Shown here: piece by piece, positions 26,165 through 34,425 of the stretch
How the letters are laid out: every line of letters starts with the position of its first letter
Position numbering within the stretch: position 1 is the first letter of the stretch
Assembly (NCBI GenBank): GCA_028876385.1
Contig: JAGWSF010000028.1
Coordinates: 1 to 64,000 of the forward strand
Reading direction: 5' to 3'
DNA length: 64,000 bases
From: Acidobacteriota bacterium
Lineage (GTDB): Bacteria > Actinomycetota > Acidimicrobiia > Acidimicrobiales > Palsa-688
Program-made: the position numbers and the translations under genes
Notes under the pieces: generated by a model
Told to the model about the DNA's origin: nothing
Database searches by the model: none
Seen by the model: the letters and a program-made list of their open reading frames with translations, nothing else

Positions 26165-26876
26165 TCAGCTGAGGGAGTCGGAGCGATCACTCTCGGCGGG
26201 GGGGAGAAGCCTCCCGCCGACGAGGGTGACGGTCCGGCCGGCTCGAGCGGCCACCGCCTGATCATGGGTGACCATCACCCCAGCCCCACCTGGCCGACCA
26301 GCGACGATGATGGTCCCGATGAGCAGGGCCAGCATGGTCGCGCCGGTCCGGGCTGCGGCCAGGAACTCCATATTGCGGTCGACCCGACCGAATTCACTGG
26401 CCAGACGCACGGTCGCCAGATTCGGGTACTCGGTCTCGATCCCTTTGCGGACCTGGTCCACTACGGCGCCTTGTCGCACCTGGACGGCGATCAGGGTCAC
26501 TGTCCCGGGTTTGCGCTCCTGGGCCTGCATGGCGATCAGCGGCAGCATCGACGCCGTGTCCCCGAACACCTGTTGAAGCGAGTAGAGCCCCACGATCCGG
26601 TAAGTGGTGCGGTCGACCGCCACGCCGCTCACCTGGGTGTCGGTGACGACACTGTCGAGGATGCCCGGCGACCCCTTCTGGGCCACGACGAAGTCGGCCC
26701 GTCCGATCTGGAGGACCGCCGCCGCCGAGTTCTGCAGGCTCTTGGTCACGACCGTCAAGGTCACGATGGCCATGACGCTGATGGCCACGGCTATGGCCGT
26801 GAGAGTCGTTTCGGGCCGGTCGGCTGGCCAGATCACGGCCTATCAGCCCCCGGAAGGAGAGGCTGCGGTACCGCAC
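26165..26876 (-). pseudogene. decayed ABC exporter: permease fragment joined to an ABC-ATPase tail
   Basis: The reading begins (GTG 26876) with YRSLSFRGLIGRDLASRP, the typical N-terminus of a MacB/FtsX-type ABC permease. The continuation ETTLTAIAVAISVMAIVTLT is in another frame, so about one extra base lies near 26820-26835. The permease part continues to ARTGATMLALLIGTIIVAG (second membrane segment) and then abruptly changes to VMVTHDQAVAARAGRTVTLVGGRL, the C-terminal H-loop tail of a LolD-like ABC ATPase. The rest of the permease, and the start and middle of the ATPase, are missing. This is best read as an internal deletion that fused two neighbouring genes, plus a frameshift. Confidence 0.65.
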
Positions 26877-26902
26877 GGGGGCAGCCACGGCGGCCGCGGG
26901 CC

Positions 26903-26995
26903 TCAATCCTGCTGCCGCCGGCGCCGCACAAGCAGTACGAGGACGGCCATGGAGATCAGCCACGCGCCGACCGCCGCCACCCAGGACTCATCCAT
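26903..26995 (-). CDS. tiny single-pass membrane protein
   Basis: A 30-residue frame starting [16 protein letters not shown], with one hydrophobic helix and a C-terminal RRRRQQD cluster that would hold the tail in the cytoplasm. Its ATG overlaps the TGA of the DUF4389 gene in the string ATGGATGA, so it would be translated by coupling. No homologue is known to me. The overlap geometry and the clean helix-plus-basic-tail composition are the only evidence. Confidence 0.4.
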   Translation of the reverse strand: MDESWVAAVGAWLISMAVLVLLVRRRRQQD

Positions 26996-27725
26996 TCGGC
27001 TGCCGATCACCGGGCATCGGCACACCGCCCGGCGCCGGAGGGGATGTGAGGACCACGCTGCCGGGGGACTCTGTTCCCCCCATGTCCAGCCGGAACGGCG
27101 GGTACTCGTCGGTCATCAGTGCGGCGTAGGCTGCCACTCGCAGGACCCATCGGTTGAGCCCCAGTACGAAGTCGAATATCTGGCGGGGGTAACGACCGGT
27201 GACCGTGAGCACGACCGCCGCGATCAAGACCAGCAGTCCGATCAGGCCGCCCCCCCAGCCACCGCTGTTGCGATCCGTCTGAAACGCCGCCCACGCCCCG
27301 CCGCCGGCGAAGACGGCCACGACGAGGTAGTGCGGTACGGCCAGTAACCACCACTTGACCAGCACGAGGGGCCGTGACAGGTGCTCAGGATGGTCGACAT
27401 CGAGATGGGCCGGGTAGTCGGGGATGTCACGCAGGGTGAAGGGCGGGTAGCGGTCCGTTCCGAGCGCTCCGTAGCTGTAGTACGCCACCCTCCAACTCCA
27501 GCGCAGCACACCGACGTTGAACTCGAACAGGGACGGCGGGTAGCGCCCGGTGAAGAGGATGGCGAAGAAGGCGCCGACGCTCACGAAGGCGAAGGTCACC
27601 CACAAGAAGAACAGCACCACGTAGTGGGGGACGGCCAGAAGCCACTTGATCATCCAAAGCCACCGGCTCAATCCCTGATCGAGCGTGGCTTCCACCCTTA
27701 CGGGATATGCCGAGCCGACAGACAT
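26988..27725 (-). CDS. DUF4389 membrane protein
   Basis: A 245-residue protein with two repeated halves, each containing a WW-like helix and the motif TGRYPP: the first half has [21 protein letters not shown] then [20 protein letters not shown]; the second has [17 protein letters not shown] then [20 protein letters not shown]. These are hallmarks of DUF4389, a family of unknown function found mainly in actinobacteria. About four membrane segments are present. The C-terminal 40 residues are disordered and polar. It overlaps the tiny membrane protein gene downstream. Confidence 0.85.
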   Translation of the reverse strand: MSVGSAYPVRVEATLDQGLSRWLWMIKWLLAVPHYVVLFFLWVTFAFVSVGAFFAILFTGRYPPSLFEFNVGVLRWSWRVAYYSYGALGTDRYPPFTLRDIPDYPAHLDVDHPEHLSRPLVLVKWWLLAVPHYLVVAVFAGGGAWAAFQTDRNSGGWGGGLIGLLVLIAAVVLTVTGRYPRQIFDFVLGLNRWVLRVAAYAALMTDEYPPFRLDMGGTESPGSVVLTSPPAPGGVPMPGDRQPNG

Positions 27726-27968
27726 GGTCGCTCACCTCCGAGTGCTCCGCGCCCTGGCCCTCATTCTCCGACGCTCAGGTCAGCCCTACCAGGGCCGTCG
27801 GTCATCTACCGGTGGTCACCGCCCGCTCTACGGCGCCCCCCGGTGTCCCCCGCCCGGGGAGCCAGCTGACCAAGGTCCCTTTCCGCCGTGGAGGTTCCGC
27901 CATCACACTGGCAGGGTGTACCGCCGAAGTCGCCGTCGGTGCCGGGCCTCGGTCGCCGGGAGCGCCGG

Positions 27969-28883
27969 GTGATCCCGTCGGTGCTGGCCGCGCTCGCCGC
28001 CGCCGGCTGCTTCGCCGGCGCCGCCGTTCTCCAGCAGGAGGCGGCCCAGGCCACGTCCGCCGCCGATTCATTGCGGATCGCGCTGCTCGTACACCTCCTC
28101 GGCCGACCGAAGTGGCTGGGCGGGATCGCCCTGCTGGTGTGCGGGTACGGCTTCCAGGCGGTGGCCCTGGCCTACGGACCGGTGGCTCTGGTGCAGCCCG
28201 TCGTGGTCACCGAGCTGGCCATCGCCATCCCCATCGCCATGTGGCGCCGCCGACGCCACCCCCTCGCCCGGGACTGGATCGGCATCGCCTCCGTCCTCGG
28301 AGGCATCAGCGGCTTCCTCGTGAGCGCCTCACCGCAACCGGGGGTCGCCGACCCCGACGACGCCACCTGGATCGCCTGCCTGACCCCGGTGGTGGCGGCG
28401 GTGGCGATCCTGATCGTCCTGTCGGTCCCTGCCCGGGGTCCCGCCCGGGCCATGCTCCTCGGGGCCGCCGCCGGCTGCGCCTTCGGGATGCTCGCCGTGC
28501 TCACCAAAGCGGTGGCCTACCAGGTCGGTCGCGGGGTCAGTGGTGCGCTGACCGGTTGGCAGGTCTACCTGCTGGTGGCCTCGGGGATCGGGGCGCTGCT
28601 CGTATCCCAGAGCGCCTACCAGGCCGGCCCGCTCGCCTACTCGATGCCCATGATCGGCGTCCTCGAGCCGGTGCTCGCCGTGCTGATCGGCGACACCGCA
28701 TTCGGCGAGGAGATCAGGCTGAGCGGTGGCTATCTGGCGGCGCAGATCGCCACTGCGGCGGTGGCCATCATCGGCATCGCCCTATTGGCGAGCTCGCCGA
28801 CGGTGCTCAGCATCTACGAGGAACAGAGCCCGGCGGCGCCCCCGGGAGGGTGTCACCGCACCGGCAGCGCGCCGAAACGGTAG
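27969..28883 (+). CDS. DMT-superfamily transporter (EamA/YdcZ-like)
   Basis: About 304 residues with around nine to ten hydrophobic helices, for example VLAALAAAGCFAGAAVLQQ, WLGGIALLVCGYGFQAVAL, DWIGIASVLGGISGFLVSA and IATAAVAIIGIALLASS. The pattern (two five-helix halves) fits drug/metabolite transporters; actinobacterial members of this type are mostly uncharacterised. The frame is open upstream to ATG 27888, but that segment is hydrophilic and Pro-rich, so I take GTG 27969. The last 31 nt overlap the 3' end of the convergent dioxygenase-like gene. Confidence 0.8.
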   Translation: MIPSVLAALAAAGCFAGAAVLQQEAAQATSAADSLRIALLVHLLGRPKWLGGIALLVCGYGFQAVALAYGPVALVQPVVVTELAIAIPIAMWRRRRHPLARDWIGIASVLGGISGFLVSASPQPGVADPDDATWIACLTPVVAAVAILIVLSVPARGPARAMLLGAAAGCAFGMLAVLTKAVAYQVGRGVSGALTGWQVYLLVASGIGALLVSQSAYQAGPLAYSMPMIGVLEPVLAVLIGDTAFGEEIRLSGGYLAAQIATAAVAIIGIALLASSPTVLSIYEEQSPAAPPGGCHRTGSAPKR

Positions 28884-29665
28884 CCGGAGGCCACCGCGCC
28901 ACCCATCGAGCCGTGGTAGTTGCGCACCGCCGGTTCGTCCTCGGCCGCGCCGAGGGCCACCATGAGGGGGAGCAGATGGTCCTCGCGGGGATGGCAAATC
29001 CGGGCCGCCGGAGCCTGCTCCCAGCCGATGAGCTCCTTGGTCCGCGTCGTCGGGTCGGCCTCCATCGCCTGGTGCAGCCAACCGTCGAAGTGTTGCGACG
29101 GCTCCGCCGCGTCGGGGCCGAACCGGCGCAGATTGTGGTAGCTCAGCCCGCTGCCCACGATGAGCACCCCCTCGTCGCGCAACGGTGCGAGAGCCCGTCC
29201 GACCTCGAGGTGGTCCACCGGGTCGAAGCCAGCCTTGATGGACATCTGCACGACCGGCACGGCGGCGTCGGGCCAAGCCACGAAGAGGGGGACGAAGGTC
29301 CCGTGGTCGTAGCCGCGCCGGGGGTCCCGCCCGGCGGGGATGCCCGCCGCTCCGAGCAGTTCGGCCACCCGCGCCGCCACCCCGGGATGTCCGGGGGCCG
29401 GATAACGGAGGTGGTAGGTGAAGTCCGGGAAACCGCCGTAGTCGTAGAGCATCGGCGGTTCGGCGCCCGTCCCTACGGTGAACTGCGGGGCCTCCCAGTG
29501 GGCGGTCACGCACAGCACCGCGGTGGGGTCGCCGACCTCGCCGGGAATGGACTGCAGTGACTCCTCGAGATCGCCGAAGTCGAACGGGATCAGCTCTTTG
29601 ATCCACGGCCACGGTCCGCCGCCGTGGGAGATGAAGAAGGTGGGCAGGCGGGTGGTGGGATCCAC
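28853..29665 (-). CDS. class III extradiol dioxygenase family protein (4,5-DOPA dioxygenase-like)
   Basis: About 270 residues of the LigB/YgiD family, which cleaves catechols or related substrates using Zn or Fe. Metal-ligand regions are visible: FFISHGGGPWPW near residue 12, VTAHWEAPQFTV, HGTFVPLFVAWP and GSGLSYHNLR. The frame is open upstream to 29974, but the conserved N-terminus begins at GTG 29665 (VDPTTRLPTFF), with AGGAG nine bases ahead. It lies upstream-adjacent to the MarR gene in the same direction, suggesting the two may be co-transcribed. Confidence 0.87.
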   Translation of the reverse strand: MDPTTRLPTFFISHGGGPWPWIKELIPFDFGDLEESLQSIPGEVGDPTAVLCVTAHWEAPQFTVGTGAEPPMLYDYGGFPDFTYHLRYPAPGHPGVAARVAELLGAAGIPAGRDPRRGYDHGTFVPLFVAWPDAAVPVVQMSIKAGFDPVDHLEVGRALAPLRDEGVLIVGSGLSYHNLRRFGPDAAEPSQHFDGWLHQAMEADPTTRTKELIGWEQAPAARICHPREDHLLPLMVALGAAEDEPAVRNYHGSMGGAVASGYRFGALPVR

Positions 29666-29714
29666 GGTCGGGCTCTCCTGGGTAGCGTCTCGGTCGGGCG
29701 GGGTTCTCAGGTGC

Positions 29715-30233
29715 TCAGTCGGGCGGGGTCGGGTTAGGCAGGTGCGACGAGCTGAGCTCGAGGTCCAAAAGGCCCATGGCTTTGACGAAGGTGGCGCGCT
29801 CCTCGGGGCTGAGCTGCTCGAGGACGCGCGCCACGGGAGCGCTCGAACCTTCGAGCCACCGGTCGACGCACCGTTGCCGTTCGGGGCAGACCGAAAGGAG
29901 CGTGCGCCGCCGGTCCGTCGGGTCCGGCGTGCGCCGTACGAAACCGGCCCGCTCCAGATCGGCGACCACGCCACTGACCGTCGGGAGGGTCAGAGCGAGG
30001 TGGGAGGCCAGGGCGCCGACGGTGAGCTCGCCCTCGCGGATCTGAGCCAGGGCCGAGCGGTGACGGGGCCCCAGGCCGGGCGGGGGTTCGTCGACCCGGG
30101 GGGTGGTGCGGCGCAGGCCCCGGGTGATCCGGGGGAGGAGCTGCACGAGCCGCTGCACTCCCTCGTGCACGGTGCAGCCCTTCTCCCCGGCCGGGCCATC
30201 GGTCTCACTGGCGCTCGGGGATCGTCGGGCCAC
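29715..30233 (-). CDS. MarR-family transcriptional regulator
   Basis: A 172-residue winged-helix regulator. The HTH is ELTVGALASHLALTLPTVSGVVADLERAG (about residues 67-95) and the wing is RRTPDPTDRRRTLLSV. The family usually represses a divergent or downstream gene and responds to phenolic or oxidant ligands. It is divergent from the yceI gene with a perfect palindrome in the gap, and lies ahead of the DOPA-dioxygenase-like gene, so it may control both. Confidence 0.9.
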   Translation of the reverse strand: MARRSPSASETDGPAGEKGCTVHEGVQRLVQLLPRITRGLRRTTPRVDEPPPGLGPRHRSALAQIREGELTVGALASHLALTLPTVSGVVADLERAGFVRRTPDPTDRRRTLLSVCPERQRCVDRWLEGSSAPVARVLEQLSPEERATFVKAMGLLDLELSSSHLPNPTPPD

Positions 30234-30269
30234 GTCGACATCCTACGCCGAGATGCTATGGTTCGTACA

Positions 30270-30284
30270 ACCAAAGTATTTGGT
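30270..30284. promoter_or_regulatory. perfect palindrome, candidate MarR operator
   Basis: ACCAAAGTATTTGGT: 6-bp arms with a 3-bp spacer, in the 78-nt gap between the divergent marR and yceI genes and 27 nt ahead of the yceI ATG. Size and position suit autorepression and control of yceI by the MarR protein. Proposed from geometry only. Confidence 0.5.
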
Positions 30285-30311
30285 CAGACGAAGAGAAAGA
30301 GGAGCGACGAA

Positions 30312-30839
30312 ATGCCGATCACCGATTTGAGCCTTTCCGACCTGAGCCGCTACGCCGGTACCTGGACCCTGGACCCCGCACAGACGGCCGTGACCTTCCG
30401 GACCAAGGCCATGTGGCTGCTGCCGGTCAAGGGGACGGCCAAGGCCGCCGGCGGAGCGGCCAAGGTCGACGCCGACGGTCAGGTCGAGGGGAGGTTGAGC
30501 ATCGACATGAAGTCCATCTCGACGGGGATGGCCAAGCGGGATCAGCACCTGCAGACGGCCGACTTCTTCGACACCGAGAAGTACCCGACGATGGAGTTCG
30601 AGCTGAGCGGCGTGCGCGCCCAGGGCGACGGCCTGGCCCTCGACGGTCAGCTAACCGTCCACGGTCAGGAACAGCCTGTCTCGCTGGTGGCTCGGGTCAG
30701 CGTCGAAGGTGAGCGGGCGACCATCGTCGCGTCCATCGACGATCTGGATCGCCGGCGTTGGGGTATCGACTGGACCAAGATGGGAGCCGGCGTCCACAAC
30801 CGGGTCGAGGTGACCGCGGTGTTCGCCAAAGACGCCTAG
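30312..30839 (+). CDS. YceI-family protein
   Basis: A 175-residue YceI lipocalin-like protein, a fold that binds long isoprenoid chains. Characteristic segments are YAGTWTLDPAQTAVTFRTK, GRLSIDMKSISTGMAKRDQHLQTADFFDTEKYPTMEFE and DGQLTVHGQEQPVSLVA. No signal peptide is visible, so this copy is probably cytoplasmic, unlike the periplasmic enterobacterial YceI. ATG 30312 has AGAGGAG ahead. Expression is probably under the MarR protein encoded divergently. Its 3' end overlaps, on the opposite strand, the tail of a membrane protein gene. Confidence 0.9.
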   Translation: MPITDLSLSDLSRYAGTWTLDPAQTAVTFRTKAMWLLPVKGTAKAAGGAAKVDADGQVEGRLSIDMKSISTGMAKRDQHLQTADFFDTEKYPTMEFELSGVRAQGDGLALDGQLTVHGQEQPVSLVARVSVEGERATIVASIDDLDRRRWGIDWTKMGAGVHNRVEVTAVFAKDA

Positions 30840-31746
30840 ACGACACCGTGGCCCCGGAGGCCGGTGCCGGGCTCGTCGCCGGGCCGGTCGTCACTTCGAC
30901 GGCCAAGGCCAGCAGGACCAGCAGTGGCGCTGAGCCGGGGTCGGTGGAGCCCCCGCCGGCCAGGCCTCCGAGGGCCTGGACGGTGAACCAGAACAGTAGA
31001 GCCAGGGCCGTGCCGGCGAACAGCGCCGGGCGGCGGGTGCGCCGGTCGATCACACCGAGGCCCACGGCGAGCTGAGCGATGAACAGCGCCGCCGGTACCA
31101 GGAGCGGGTGGCGGCCCACGAGGTGGTAGGCGCCGGAGGACATCAGGGTCAGCCAATGGGGCTGACCCTGCCCGTTCTGCTCTATGTTGGCCTGCAGGAC
31201 GGTCGCCGCCGGTCGCTGCCACGGCAGGCCTGCGATGGCTCCGCCGGCCCAGATGCCGACCCAGCTGCCCAGGGCCAGGCGGCCGCGCCACTGAGTATCG
31301 AAAGCCTCCTTGGCCCTGTCGTGGGCCGGCCAGCAGATAATTCCCACGAGCGGGTAGAGAAGGGCCGGACCGGGCAACCCCCCGGCCACCACCGCGAAGC
31401 CGGTGGGTAGGGCGCCCAGCCCCTCACCGATCCACCAGATGCTCAGCGCCCAGGGTACGGACGCGATGAGTGCCACCCGCTCGAAGCGGCCGAGTAGCAA
31501 GCACAGTCCGATCCCGGCCTGGACCGCCACCGCCGACGCGTCGGCGAGCGCGGCGTGCGGGGCGATCAGACCGATCACCCACAGGATGCTGTGGCTGATG
31601 GCGGCCGGTTGGCCCATAACCGACTGGGCCAGGTCGCCGGTCCACCAGTCCCTACTGAAGAAGTGTGGTTGAGCTTGGAGTATCGCGTCGATCAGCCAGA
31701 TGCCGCCGAGGGCCGCCCGGATCCGTCTCGGGGACAGGGCCGACAT
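30697..31746 (-). CDS. polytopic membrane protein, DoxX-like appearance
   Basis: About 349 residues. Roughly seven to eight hydrophobic helices, including IRAALGGIWLIDAILQ, ISHSILWVIGLIAPHAAL, RVALIASVPWALSIWWIGEGLG, GSWVGIWAGGAIAGLPW and ALFAGTALALLFWFTVQAL. Overall appearance recalls DoxX/SURF4-type or other small redox membrane proteins, without a family motif I can name. The start is ATG 31746. The last 47 residues are low-complexity, Arg/Pro-rich, and run 143 nt antisense into the yceI gene; a one-base shift would give a stop at 30836, so the C-terminus may be artificial or frameshifted. Confidence 0.65.
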   Translation of the reverse strand: MSALSPRRIRAALGGIWLIDAILQAQPHFFSRDWWTGDLAQSVMGQPAAISHSILWVIGLIAPHAALADASAVAVQAGIGLCLLLGRFERVALIASVPWALSIWWIGEGLGALPTGFAVVAGGLPGPALLYPLVGIICWPAHDRAKEAFDTQWRGRLALGSWVGIWAGGAIAGLPWQRPAATVLQANIEQNGQGQPHWLTLMSSGAYHLVGRHPLLVPAALFIAQLAVGLGVIDRRTRRPALFAGTALALLFWFTVQALGGLAGGGSTDPGSAPLLVLLALAVEVTTGPATSPAPASGATVSSRRLWRTPRSPRPGCGRRLPSWSSRYPNAGDPDRRWTRRWSPAHLRR

Positions 31747-31893
31747 CACGCTTCGCACAACTCGCACTGATCCATCCAGACGTATTCGGAGCCGGTCGCC
31801 TATCCGGATGAGGGGTCGTGGGTGAAGTGGGAAACAAGGTTTTTTATCTGATTTGTGTCGTCCGGGGTGCCGGTCGGCCCCGAAGATGCTCAC

Positions 31894-32301
31894 GTGATCG
31901 CCCCCCGAGAAACCCTCCGTCGGCGGCCCATCCCCAAGCACTTCGCCGGGATAGGGGTCGCAGCAATCGCTTCGGTAGCCGCGCTCAGCGGCTGTGGATC
32001 GTCGTCGCACGCCGCGACCGCTCCTACGTCGAGCCCGGCGTCGGCCGGTGCAACGATCGTCATCAAGAACTTCGCTTTCGTTCCGTCCACCCTGACGGTG
32101 TCGCCGGGGGAGAAGGTGACGGTCCGCAACACCGACTCGGCCACTCACACCGTGACGTCCACGGCCGCGACCAAGGCTTTCGACACCGGAAATATCAATC
32201 CCGGACAGACGGTCACCTTCACCGCACCCAATGTCACCGGCTCCTACGCCTACATCTGCCAGATCCACCAGTTCATGCACGGGACTCTGACCGTCCGCTG
32301 A
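31894..32301 (+). CDS. cupredoxin-domain lipoprotein
   Basis: About 135 residues. The N-terminus is basic then hydrophobic with a lipobox ending AALSGCGSSS, so a lipoprotein is predicted. The mature part is a type I copper (plastocyanin/azurin-like) domain: INFAF-type strand IKNFAFVPSTLTVSPGEKV, copper ligand His in THTVTS, and YICQIHQFMHG holding Cys, His and Met. It should carry electrons or copper outside the membrane. Possible starts are GTG 31855, 31867 and 31894; I take the last because it leaves the usual length before the hydrophobic core. It starts a plus-strand run that continues into two ferritin-like genes and tatABC. Confidence 0.83.
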   Translation: MIAPRETLRRRPIPKHFAGIGVAAIASVAALSGCGSSSHAATAPTSSPASAGATIVIKNFAFVPSTLTVSPGEKVTVRNTDSATHTVTSTAATKAFDTGNINPGQTVTFTAPNVTGSYAYICQIHQFMHGTLTVR

Positions 32302-32352
32302 CGCCGACTCCACCCCCGAGAGCACCAAATGAGAGAACAGAAGGAGAGACAA

Positions 32353-33225
32353 GTGATATCAGACGACCGGGAACTCGATCTGCTGATCGAGCAATCCCAG
32401 GACATCCATTCGGACGCCATGGCTAAGAGCCGGGAATCCCTGGCCGAACTGGTCGAGGTCGGCCACGAGACGCGGGCCAGCGGCGACTTGGACGTCGAGG
32501 AGTTCCGGCAGTCGGCCCGGGCCACCCACGACGGCGTGCGCAAAGGACTGGTAGCCGGTGGGACGCTCGCCACCGCCGCATTCGGTGCGACGCTGATGGG
32601 GTTGACCGCCTCCGCGGCGTTCGCCGACACGCCCACGGACATCCAGATGCTCCAGACTTCGGCATCGCTGGAGAACCTGGCCGTGAGCACTTACACGACG
32701 GCCCTCACCCTTCCCTACATCGGCGGGTCGTCGGCCAATCCGGTCATCAAAGCGTTCGCCCAGACCACCATGGGTCAGCACTCCCAGCACGCCCAGGCCT
32801 TCAACGCCGCGGTGAGCGCCCTGGGGGGTAAGGCTCAGACCGGGCCCGACCCGAAGTACGTGCCGACCGTCAACAGCGCGGTCGCATCGATAGGCAAGCT
32901 TTCCCCCGCCGACGGGGCGCTGGCCGTGGTCGGTCTGGCTCTGACCCTGGAGAACGTGGCCGCCGAGACCTACGTGGCCAACTGCTCGAAGTTCGCCGAC
33001 AACAACGCCAGGAAAGTTACCGCGTCGATCATGGGTGTCGAAGCCCAGCACGTGGCCACTCTCCTGGCGGTCCAGGCACTGCTGAAAGCGGGGGCGTCGC
33101 AGTTGATCGCCCTCAGCCCCACCGTCGTCACCCAGCTCCCGGCTGCGGCCGGCAGCGTGGGCTTCCCCAACAGCTTCTACCCGACCGATATGGCCAGCCC
33201 CGCCACCGAAGGAGCCCTCTCGTGA
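32353..33225 (+). CDS. ferritin-like exported protein 1
   Basis: About 290 residues of the ferritin-like PF13668 type. After a charged N-terminal extension of about 65 residues (IEQSQDIHSDAMAK, LAELVEVGHETR), a hydrophobic export segment VRKGLVAGGTLATAAFGATLMGL ends at ASAAFA-DT. This lacks a twin-arginine pair (VRKG). The mature four-helix part shows diiron-like ligands: SLENLAVSTY, HSQHAQAF, LTLENVAAETY and VEAQHVATLL. GTG 32353 has GGAG six bases ahead and is preferred over ATG 32329. The stop overlaps the next GTG (GTGA). Confidence 0.78.
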   Translation: MISDDRELDLLIEQSQDIHSDAMAKSRESLAELVEVGHETRASGDLDVEEFRQSARATHDGVRKGLVAGGTLATAAFGATLMGLTASAAFADTPTDIQMLQTSASLENLAVSTYTTALTLPYIGGSSANPVIKAFAQTTMGQHSQHAQAFNAAVSALGGKAQTGPDPKYVPTVNSAVASIGKLSPADGALAVVGLALTLENVAAETYVANCSKFADNNARKVTASIMGVEAQHVATLLAVQALLKAGASQLIALSPTVVTQLPAAAGSVGFPNSFYPTDMASPATEGALS

Positions 33226-34082
33226 ATCTCCGCCGCCGATCCCAGCACATATCCGAAGCTGAGCTGACCGCCATGACGGTCGAGCTCGACCAGATGCACC
33301 GCGATCAGACCCTGCCCGCCATGCAGGCCGCGGTGGCCGAGTGGGCCGATTCGATCCGTGCCGACGGCACCGATTCGCCCCGGACGGCCAGTCGGCGGAC
33401 CTTCCTGCTCGGCGCGGCCGGGGTGGGCGCCGGGGGTCTGCTCCTCGCGGCCTGCTCCTCGTCGTCGAAGGTCACCGCGCCGACCACGATCGCGCCGAGC
33501 GGCTCTTCGTCGGCGGCCGGCTCGAGCTCGGGGGCCCTCACCGGTGACCTGGCCGTGGCGGCCATGGCCGCCAGCCTGGAGAACCTGGGCGTCTTCGCCT
33601 ACAACGCCGGGCTACAGGCCGCCCAGGCCGGCAAGCTCGGCACCGTACCCCCGGCGGTGGCGACCTTCGCCCAGACGGCCATGGCCCAGCACAAGGACCA
33701 CGCCCAGGCGTGGAACTCGGTGCTCACCGCGGCGGGGAAGCCGGCGGTCACCGCTACGGACCCGGCGCTGACCCCGACCGTTCAGCAGAAGTTCTCCCAG
33801 GTCAAAGACGTCGCCGGGCTGGCCGAGCTGGCCCTGCTCATCGAGAACATCGCCGCTCAGACCTACCAGAACGGCATAGGCGTGCTCTCGTCGAGCAAGG
33901 CGGTGGCCGTAGCGGCGACCATCCAGCCCGTCGAGATGCAGCACGCCGCCATCTTGTACTACGCCCTCGGCCGTTACCCGGGTATTCAGGGCGACGCCTC
34001 CGCCAGCTATTCGATGGGCCAACCCCTGGCCTTCAATCCGACCACCCTGGCTCGGCCCCCGGCCGACTACCAGGGCAGCTGA
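33222..34082 (+). CDS. ferritin-like Tat lipoprotein 2
   Basis: A 286-residue paralogue of the preceding gene. It too has a long charged N-terminal extension (about 55 residues: LTAMTVELDQMHRDQTLPA) before the signal, here a clear twin-arginine lipoprotein signal: SRRTFLLGAAGVGAGGLLLAAC. A Ser/Thr linker follows, then the ferritin-like domain with SLENLGVFAY, HKDHAQAW, LLIENIAAQTY and VEMQHAAILYYAL. Translation is coupled to ferritin-like 1 by GTGA. The two probably form a heteromeric or interlocked unit outside the membrane, one anchored by lipid. The tatABC genes follow within 56 nt. Confidence 0.85.
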   Translation: MNLRRRSQHISEAELTAMTVELDQMHRDQTLPAMQAAVAEWADSIRADGTDSPRTASRRTFLLGAAGVGAGGLLLAACSSSSKVTAPTTIAPSGSSSAAGSSSGALTGDLAVAAMAASLENLGVFAYNAGLQAAQAGKLGTVPPAVATFAQTAMAQHKDHAQAWNSVLTAAGKPAVTATDPALTPTVQQKFSQVKDVAGLAELALLIENIAAQTYQNGIGVLSSSKAVAVAATIQPVEMQHAAILYYALGRYPGIQGDASASYSMGQPLAFNPTTLARPPADYQGS

Positions 34083-34137
34083 CACCCCACCGCTTCTCCC
34101 GTCCGATCCCCTCAAGTGGAAGGAATGCCCACATCCC

Positions 34138-34410
34138 ATGCTCGCCGTAATCAATGACACAGGAATACTCGTGGTGCTCGTCGCCGTGGTGCTGCTCTTC
34201 GGCGCCAGCCGAATACCCAAGCTGGCCCGCAACCTCGGAGAGGCCAGCCGGGAGTTCAAGCATGCCCAGGACGACGCCCTGACGACTACCCAGCCGACCG
34301 CCCTGCCGGTGCCGGAGACGGTCACCATGACTCGGTCCGAGCTCGACGCCCTGCTCGCCTCCCGGAACGCCGCGGTGGTGCAGCCGGGAACGGCCCGCTC
34401 GGTCTCGTAG
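34138..34410 (+). CDS. tatA: twin-arginine translocase subunit TatA
   Basis: A 90-residue TatA: short N-terminus, membrane helix TGILVVLVAVVLLFGASRIPKLAR with the FG hinge and Pro, then the amphipathic helix LGEASREFKHAQDD, and a polar tail. It forms the protein-conducting pore of the Tat system with TatB and TatC. It directly follows the Tat-dependent ferritin-like lipoprotein, so this tat set probably serves its neighbours. ATG at 34138 lies 55 nt after the previous stop. Confidence 0.9.
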   Translation: MLAVINDTGILVVLVAVVLLFGASRIPKLARNLGEASREFKHAQDDALTTTQPTALPVPETVTMTRSELDALLASRNAAVVQPGTARSVS

Positions 34411-34425
34411 GTCGAACGGATCGCC

